9,678 bases of DNA from Lachnospiraceae bacterium (lineage in GTDB: Bacteria; Bacillota; Clostridia; Lachnospirales; Lachnospiraceae), in the NCBI GenBank assembly GCA_900766925.1, contig CAAFXG010000308.1, forward strand, positions 1 through 9,678, read 5' to 3'. The notes under the pieces were generated by a model. That model did no database searches. It was not told where the DNA came from and worked only from the letters and a program-made list of their open reading frames with translations. Positions 5,213 to 9,678 of the stretch are shown here, in pieces; position 1 is the stretch's first letter, and each line of letters begins with the position of its first letter. The position numbers and the translations under genes are program-made.

Positions 5213-7084
5213 ATGGAGTATGATTTTAGCGGATGGGCTACAAAAGCTAATCTGAAATGCTCTGACGGAAGAATCATTACTAAAGATGCATTCAAGCATA
5301 ATGATGGAATGAAGGTTCCATTGATATGGATGCATAAGCATGGTGATGTAGTAGATGTACTTGGACATGCGATGCTCGAAAACAGAGAAGAGGGAGTATA
5401 CGCATATTGTAAGTTCAATGAAACAGAGTCTGGAAAGACAGCTAAGCAGCTTGTAGAGCATGGCGATATTGATGCTTTATCTATTTATGCTAATCAGTTG
5501 AAGCAGAATGGTCCATATGTGATGCATGGAAACATCAGAGAGGTAAGCCTTGTATTAGCAGGTGCTAATCCTGGAGCATCTATTCAGAACATTATACAGC
5601 ATAGTGATGACGATGAAGTTATATATGCCGATAGTGAAGCTAATATATTCACAGGAGAAAATCTTGTATTATTCCATTCGGATGATAGCTCTAATACAGA
5701 TGAGCCAGAAGATGCAGATAGTACTGATGAGATAGCTCATGCTGATGAAAAGGAGGAGTCTGAAATGAATGGAGATAATAAGGAAAAGACAGCCCAGGAT
5801 GTAATAGATTCTATGACTGAAGAGCAGAAGAATGTTATGTATACATTAGTTGAAATGGCGCGTGAAGAATCAGGCGCTGAAGAGAATGATGATAACGAGG
5901 AGGAAGGTAAAACAATGAAGCATAACGTATTTGAGAATGACGAGAATGTTAAGAGCAACGTACTTACTCACGCAGATGAGCAGGCTATCGTTGAACTTGC
6001 AAAGCAGAGCAATGTAGGAAGCTTTAAGATGGCTATGTCAATCTATGCAGAGGAGAATAACAAGTTAGAGCATGGCGCTTTCGAGAGCTATGAGGCACTC
6101 TTCCCTGAGTATGAGCTTCTTAAGAAGGGCGAGCCAGATACACTCGAAAGAGATCAGAGCTGGGTTGCTACTGTAATGCAGAAGATTCATAAGAGTCCTA
6201 TCAGCCGTATTCGTACAAGACAGGCTGATGCTAGAATTGCAGAGCTTAGAGCAAAGGGTTACCAGAATAAGGGTGACGAGAAGAAGAAGATGGCTCAGAT
6301 TAAGCTCCTTAGCAGAACCACAGATCCACAGACTATCTATATTAAGGATGATATGCATAGAGATGATATTATCGATATCGTAGACTTTGATGTAGTTTCT
6401 TATCAGTGGAAGCTTATGAGAAATGTTATGAATGAGGAGCTTGCAATTGCGGCTCTTATTGGTGATGGTCGTGATGAGGGTGATCCAGATAAGATTCACG
6501 AGTCTCATATTCGTTCTATTTGGAATGATGACGATCTCTACACAATTCATACTGATGTAGATATTGAGAAGGCTAGAACAGAGCTTCAGGGTACAAATAC
6601 ATCTGCAAACTTTGGCGAGAACTATATCTATGCTGAGGCAATTATCACAGCAGCACTTTACTCTCGTGAGAAGTTCAAGGGTTCAGGAACTCCAGATCTT
6701 TATTGTACTCCACACTTGCTTAATGTAATGCTTCTTGCTAGAGACTTGAATGGTCGTAGAATCTACGAGTCTAAGTCAGATCTTGCAGCAGCATTGAATG
6801 TTGGAGCTATTCATACAGTAGAGCAGTTTGAGGGTAAGACTAGAACAACTTCTGACGGTAAGACTAAGAAGCTTCTCGGTCTCTTTGTAAACCTTGCTGA
6901 TTATCAGTTCGGTTCTACTAAGGGTGGAGAGATTACTAAGTTTGAAGATTTCGATATGGATTTCAACAAGTATAAGTATATGCTTGAAACAAGACTTTCA
7001 GGATCTCTTACTAAGGTATACTCAGCTATCGCTCTTGAGGAGCCAGTTGCAGCTGAGGCAGAAGAGTCTGGTATAGCAGGCTAA
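5213..7084 (+). CDS. Prohead protease / scaffold / major capsid protein fusion
   Basis: A 623-residue single frame joining three units. Residues 1 to about 125 are an S78-type HK97 prohead protease: VPLIWMHKH (35-43, likely catalytic His41), GDIDALSIYA (84-93, likely Ser90) and REVSLVLAGANPGA (109-122). Residues about 126-235 are acidic linker (EPEDADSTDE, EENDDNEEE), including a helix MTEEQKNVMYTLVEMA (201-216) that may act as a scaffolding or delta-type domain. Residues about 235-623 are the major capsid protein: a leader of about 75 residues from MKHNVFENDE, then an HK97-fold core from about 310 (DQSWVATVMQKIH, TTDPQTIYIKDDMHRDD, NEELAIAALIGDGRDEGDPD). Separate genes are the norm in HK97. 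AAAGGAGGA precedes ATG 5213. Lysine codons in the capsid part are all AAG. Two internal starts are listed separately and could set protease:capsid stoichiometry. Confidence 0.92.
   Translation: MEYDFSGWATKANLKCSDGRIITKDAFKHNDGMKVPLIWMHKHGDVVDVLGHAMLENREEGVYAYCKFNETESGKTAKQLVEHGDIDALSIYANQLKQNGPYVMHGNIREVSLVLAGANPGASIQNIIQHSDDDEVIYADSEANIFTGENLVLFHSDDSSNTDEPEDADSTDEIAHADEKEESEMNGDNKEKTAQDVIDSMTEEQKNVMYTLVEMAREESGAEENDDNEEEGKTMKHNVFENDENVKSNVLTHADEQAIVELAKQSNVGSFKMAMSIYAEENNKLEHGAFESYEALFPEYELLKKGEPDTLERDQSWVATVMQKIHKSPISRIRTRQADARIAELRAKGYQNKGDEKKKMAQIKLLSRTTDPQTIYIKDDMHRDDIIDIVDFDVVSYQWKLMRNVMNEELAIAALIGDGRDEGDPDKIHESHIRSIWNDDDLYTIHTDVDIEKARTELQGTNTSANFGENYIYAEAIITAALYSREKFKGSGTPDLYCTPHLLNVMLLARDLNGRRIYESKSDLAAALNVGAIHTVEQFEGKTRTTSDGKTKKLLGLFVNLADYQFGSTKGGEITKFEDFDMDFNKYKYMLETRLSGSLTKVYSAIALEEPVAAEAEESGIAG
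5748..5767 (+). promoter_or_regulatory. Internal ribosome binding site and start (Met185)
   Basis: AAAAGGAGG at 5748-5756 lies 8 bases before ATG 5765, which is in frame with the protease-capsid gene (codon 185). The same bases encode Glu-Lys-Glu-Glu. Initiation here would give a 439-residue product lacking the protease but retaining the TEEQKNVMYTLVEMA helix and the whole capsid protein. Spacing and match are as good as at the annotated gene starts; use in the cell is inferred. Confidence 0.6.
5898..5917 (+). promoter_or_regulatory. Internal ribosome binding site and start (Met235)
   Basis: AGGAGG at 5898-5903 lies 11 bases before ATG 5915, in frame as codon 235; a second AAGG lies closer (5904-5907). 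The bases encode Glu-Glu-Glu. The product, 389 residues beginning MKHNVFENDE, has a size and N terminus like free-standing major capsid proteins of related phages as I recall them. The shift to near-exclusive AAG lysine codons begins exactly at this point. Confidence 0.6.
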
Positions 7085-7107
7085 AATTCAAAATGGAGTA
7101 ATTAACT

Positions 7108-7425
7108 ATGGCGAAGTTTTATGGAAAAATCGGTTACATTGAATCTGTGGAAATTAAACCTGGAATATGGAAAGACAAAATAACAGAGCATCTACGTAGA
7201 GGTGACTTTATTAGAAATTCAGTACAATTCCGGACTTCTGGTGATCTTAGCGACAACGTTGATGTCACGAATGAAATAAGCATTGTAGCCGATTCATTCG
7301 CCAGAGATAATTTTCACTTAATAAGATATGTAGTTTATAAGGGTGTTAAATGGAAAGTAACAAAAGTTGACATTAGCCACTCTCCTAAACTGATTCTTAC
7401 AATTGGAGGTGTATATAATGGCTAG
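7108..7425 (+). CDS. Head-closure-like protein
   Basis: A 105-residue, probably beta-rich protein. The start follows a modest GGAG (7095-7098) 9 bases upstream. Recognisable stretches are MAKFYGKIGYIESVEIKPGI (1-20), RGDFIRNS (31-38), EISIVADSFARDNFHLIRYV (56-75) and KLILTIGGVYNG at the C terminus (94-105). I know this family from the position between capsid and major tail genes in Firmicutes phages, where it is usually unnamed. A head-closure (gp7-like stopper) role fits size, fold type and place, but is inferred. The stop overlaps the next gene's start by 8 bases. Confidence 0.7.
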   Translation: MAKFYGKIGYIESVEIKPGIWKDKITEHLRRGDFIRNSVQFRTSGDLSDNVDVTNEISIVADSFARDNFHLIRYVVYKGVKWKVTKVDISHSPKLILTIGGVYNG

Positions 7426-7723
7426 TAGAGAAGATTTACATAATAAGTTAAAGGAGCTTCTTAAAAGCGAAGAAGTCTATTATAGAGCACCTGCGTCTAA
7501 GGATATGAACTATCCAGCAATTAAATATAGAAAAACAAAACCTGACATTAAACGAGCTAATAATGCCGTTTATTCGAATATGAATTGTTATGAAATTATC
7601 GTGATCGATACAGAACCTGATAATCCTGTAATTGATGAACTTTTAGCATTGCCATATTGTTCTTACGATAGGAATTATACAGCAGATAATCTCGAACACG
7701 ATGTATTAATATTATATTATTAA
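7418..7723 (+). CDS. Tail terminator / tail completion-like protein
   Basis: A 101-residue protein. ATG 7418 is chosen because GGAGGTG ends 6 bases upstream; an in-frame ATG at 7403 has no ribosome site. It starts with a helix (SREDLHNKLKELLKSEEVYY), continues with YPAIKYRKTKPDI and alternating strands (NCYEIIVIDTEPDNPVIDELLALPYC), and ends HDVLILYY. This alpha-beta layout, and the place immediately before the major tail gene, suit tail terminator proteins that cap the finished tail tube. The family is one I recognise by sequence but not by a proven function. Confidence 0.65.
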   Translation: MASREDLHNKLKELLKSEEVYYRAPASKDMNYPAIKYRKTKPDIKRANNAVYSNMNCYEIIVIDTEPDNPVIDELLALPYCSYDRNYTADNLEHDVLILYY

Positions 7724-7737
7724 GGAGGATTTTAATC

Positions 7738-8406
7738 ATGTCAAAACTTGAATGGGACAAGATAGGTGAGCGCGAGTATGAGACTGGTGTCGAGCAGGCC
7801 GCGATTTATCCTATGACAGCTGAAGGAGCTTATGGAAATGGAGCAGCTTGGAATGGTCTTACCGCAGTTACAGAGAGTCCATCTGGTGCTGAGCCAACAG
7901 CTCTTTATGCTAATGATAAGAAGTATCTGGAGCTTATGTCTGCTGAGGAATTTGGTGGTACCATCGAGGCTTATATGTATCCAGATGAGTTTGCAGAGTG
8001 TAACGGAGAGAAAGAGGTTGTAAAGGGAGTTAGAGTTTCACAGCAGTCTCGTAAGCCATTCGGTCTTGTTTATAAGACTTTGATCGGTAACGATACAGTT
8101 GGTACAAAGTTTGGATACAAGCTTAATATTGTATACAACGCTAGAGTAACACCATCTGAGAAGGCTAACAATACTGTTAACGATTCACCAGAGGCAGCTA
8201 CTTTATCTTGGGAGTTCTCAACTACTCCAGTTTCTGTTACAGGATGCGATCCAACATCTCATTTGATTATCAATTCTACAGATGTTGATCCTGAGAAGCT
8301 TGCAGCTTTGGAAGCAGCCCTTTATGGTTCTGCAGATACTGAACCTAAGCTTTTACTTCCAGATGAAGTAATCGATATGATAAAGACAGATGTTGTTGCT
8401 GGCTAA
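7738..8406 (+). CDS. Major tail protein (tail tube)
   Basis: A 222-residue protein with AAGGAGG upstream. It closely fits the major tail protein family of Firmicutes siphophages: WDKIGEREYETGVEQAAIYP (6-25), AWNGLTAVTESPSGAEPTAL (37-56), YLELMSAEEFGGTIEAYMYP (63-82), PDEFAECNG, an extended beta region, and TLSWEFSTTPVSVTG (155-169). It polymerises as stacked rings into the tail tube. Codon use is biased to AAG for Lys (12 of 14 by my count) and GAG for Glu, as in the capsid part, fitting high expression. An intrinsic terminator follows directly. Confidence 0.93.
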   Translation: MSKLEWDKIGEREYETGVEQAAIYPMTAEGAYGNGAAWNGLTAVTESPSGAEPTALYANDKKYLELMSAEEFGGTIEAYMYPDEFAECNGEKEVVKGVRVSQQSRKPFGLVYKTLIGNDTVGTKFGYKLNIVYNARVTPSEKANNTVNDSPEAATLSWEFSTTPVSVTGCDPTSHLIINSTDVDPEKLAALEAALYGSADTEPKLLLPDEVIDMIKTDVVAG

Positions 8407-8421
8407 TTAAATAATATTTTT

Positions 8422-8455
8422 GGGCCCCTCTATTAAGTTGGGCCCTTTTATTTTT
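8422..8455 (+). terminator. Rho-independent terminator after major tail gene
   Basis: GGGCCC at 8422-8427 pairs with GGGCCC at 8440-8445 around a 12-base loop, a stem of six G-C pairs, followed by TTTTATTTTT (8446-8455). It lies 16 bases after the major tail stop and before the chaperone gene's ribosome site. Because the same operon continues on the same strand, it probably acts as a partial terminator that lowers expression of the following tail-assembly genes. Confidence 0.8.
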
Positions 8456-8472
8456 GAAAGGAGAAAATTTTT

Positions 8473-8865
8473 ATGATTAAGAAAACTATTACATTTAACG
8501 ATTATAACGGTGTAGAAAGAACTGAGGATTTTTATTTCAACCTTACAAAGGCTGAGATTATGGAGATGGAAATGAGTACATCTGGTGGAATGGCAGAGAT
8601 GATTCAGAGAATAGTAGCAGCACAGGACACTCCATCAATTATTAAGATCTTTAAAGATCTGGTATTGGCAGCATACGGTCAGAAGAGTCCTGACGGTAGA
8701 AGATTTATTAAGAATGATGAGATAAGAGAAGAGTTTGTTCAGACTGAGGCATATTCTATTCTGTTTATGGAATTAGCTACCGATGCAGACGCTGCAGCTA
8801 AGTTTGTAAATGGTATTATTCCAGCGGACATCGATAGATCAGCATTACCACAGATGCCTAATTAA
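8473..8865 (+). CDS. Tail assembly chaperone (gpG-like)
   Basis: A 130-residue protein with AAAGGAG 9 bases upstream. The sequence TITFNDYNGVERTEDFYFNL (5-24) followed by TKAEIMEMEMSTSGGMAEMI (25-44) and KSPDGRRFIKNDEIREEF (71-88) matches tail assembly chaperones of Firmicutes siphophages, which bind the tape measure protein and recruit tail tube subunits. The C terminus (IIPADIDRSALPQMPN) is Pro-rich. In lambda the G gene is extended by a -1 frameshift to make gpGT. I see no slippery heptamer near this gene's end, and the next gene is in the same frame behind two consecutive stops. Confidence 0.85.
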   Translation: MIKKTITFNDYNGVERTEDFYFNLTKAEIMEMEMSTSGGMAEMIQRIVAAQDTPSIIKIFKDLVLAAYGQKSPDGRRFIKNDEIREEFVQTEAYSILFMELATDADAAAKFVNGIIPADIDRSALPQMPN

Positions 8866-8889
8866 TAGATCGATAAGGAGGTATTGAGA

Positions 8890-9432
8890 ATGCTTTATAT
8901 TACTGTTCCAGCAACAGAACTATTTGATGAGGCTTCTGGTGAATTCATTTCAATAAAAGAGCAAACATTGCAATTAGAGCATTCTCTAGTATCTCTTTCA
9001 AAATGGGAATCAAAATGGAATAAGAGTTTCTTATCTAAAGCTGAAAAGACAGAAGAGGAAACTATTGATTACATAAAATGCATGACTATTACGCAAAACG
9101 TAAAGCCAGAAGTATATAAGTGCTTAACTAGATCCAATATGAAAGAAATTAATGACTATATAAGTGCTCCTATGACAGCTACTAGTTTCTTTGAAATAGA
9201 TGAAAAGAAAACTAATAAAGAAAAGATAACATCGGAACTTATTTATTATTGGATGATAGCACTTAATATCCCATTTGAATGTCAAAAATGGCACCTTAAT
9301 AGATTGTTAACTTTAATTAGAGTTTGCAATGTAAAGAATGCTCCTCCTAAGAAAGTTAGTAAAGGAGAAATGATAAATAAGTATGCTGCTATTAATGCGG
9401 CAAGAAGGAAAAAATTAAATTCTAAGGGGTGA
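8890..9432 (+). CDS. Tail-assembly-position protein, possible second chaperone
   Basis: A 180-residue protein. ATG 8890 lies 8 bases after AAGGAGG (8875-8881); a TTG at 8884 would be too close. Notable stretches are SIKEQTLQLEHSLVSLSKWE (near 23-42), KTEEETIDYIKCMTITQNV (about 54-72), and a strongly conserved-looking block YYWMIALNIPFECQKWHLNR (about 120-139), then a basic tail ending AARRKKLNSKG. I recognise the family as the gene regularly following the gpG-like chaperone in Firmicutes phages, so a gpT-equivalent role is reasonable, but no activity is visible in the sequence. Lys codons return to mostly AAA here. Confidence 0.7.
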   Translation: MLYITVPATELFDEASGEFISIKEQTLQLEHSLVSLSKWESKWNKSFLSKAEKTEEETIDYIKCMTITQNVKPEVYKCLTRSNMKEINDYISAPMTATSFFEIDEKKTNKEKITSELIYYWMIALNIPFECQKWHLNRLLTLIRVCNVKNAPPKKVSKGEMINKYAAINAARRKKLNSKG

Positions 9433-9438
9433 TAACTA

Positions 9439-9667
9439 ATGGTTAAAATAGCACTCGACTGTGGTCACGGTTTAAGAACTCCAGGTAAGCAATGTCCAGA
9501 TGGAATTAAAGAGTGGGAACTTAGTGACAAGGTTCGTGATAAGGTAGTACAAAAACTTTCATCATATGATTGCGAAATAATCTTCCCTGATAATGATGAA
9601 GGAAATGTAGATGAGAGCCTTTCTTCAAGACTTAATATGTATATTAAAGCTGGAGTAGATGCTGTTG
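9439..9667 (+). CDS. N-acetylmuramoyl-L-alanine amidase, N-terminal part (truncated)
   Basis: The first 76 residues of an Amidase_3-type enzyme, cut by the library end; the bases after 9667 are adapter. MVKIALDCGHGLRTPGK gives the first zinc ligand His10, IKEWELSDKV the second (Glu25), and LSSRLNMYIKAGVDAV precedes the missing segment that would carry the third ligand His. GGGGTGA ahead of ATG 9439 is the ribosome site. The enzyme would hydrolyse the bond between N-acetylmuramic acid and L-alanine in peptidoglycan. No signal peptide is seen. The position, directly behind tail chaperone genes, leaves open an endolysin or a virion-associated, tail-linked lysin. Confidence 0.88.
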
Positions 9668-9678
9668 AGATCGGAAGA
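9668..9678. other. Illumina adapter remnant (right end)
   Basis: AGATCGGAAGA matches the start of the Illumina adapter and is the reverse complement of bases 3-13. The apparent last four amidase residues (EIGR) are largely encoded by it and should not be used in comparisons. Confidence 0.93.

Noticed and set aside
7093..7101. Two-codon frame ATG GAG TAA between capsid and head-closure genes
   Set aside because: There is no ribosome site before it; its GGAG more plausibly serves the ATG at 7108.
1..9678. Stop-codon recoding, tRNA genes, CRISPR arrays, insertion sequences, integrase or attachment sites
   Set aside because: TAA, TAG and TGA all end well-bounded genes as normal stops, and no cloverleaf, regular spaced repeats, transposase or integrase was found on either strand.

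Overview
The window is a 9.65 kb piece of an AT-rich tailed-phage (Caudoviricetes, siphovirus-type) genome or prophage that most likely infects a Gram-positive Clostridia-like gut bacterium. The grounds are the strong AGGAGG-type Shine-Dalgarno sites, the HK97-type head proteins, and the close resemblance of nearly every protein to families I associate with Firmicutes gut phages. All genes lie on the + strand in one tightly packed late operon. Both termini carry Illumina adapter sequence (1-13 and 9668-9678), so the ends are library ends and not biological ends. The last gene is cut by this.

Layout: 14-226 is a non-coding leader with a 31-base imperfect inverted repeat, whose loop contains a perfect 12-base complement of the first gene's Shine-Dalgarno region. 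The packaging and early head block follows: a small coiled-coil protein (possible small terminase), an HNH nuclease, an SH3b-domain protein, a head-tail connector-like protein, a GMKWG-motif protein, and the large terminase. A 16-codon Lys/Gly-rich micro-ORF separates the terminase from the portal gene.

The head block continues with the portal and a single 623-residue gene that fuses an HK97-type prohead protease, an acidic scaffold-like linker and the major capsid protein. Two in-frame internal starts with good Shine-Dalgarno sites sit in the linker, so the gene could yield a long protease-capsid form plus shorter capsid forms. A head-closure-like protein, a tail-terminator-like protein and the major tail protein come next.

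A rho-independent terminator follows the major tail protein gene. Beyond it are a tail assembly chaperone, a second chaperone-position protein, and the start of an N-acetylmuramoyl-L-alanine amidase, which lies where a tape-measure gene might be expected.

Together these genes cut and package DNA (HNH, terminase, portal), build and mature the capsid (protease-capsid fusion), join head to tail (connector, closure and terminator proteins), and build the tail. The points most worth a second look are the leader RNA, the nested starts in the protease-capsid gene, and the micro-ORF.
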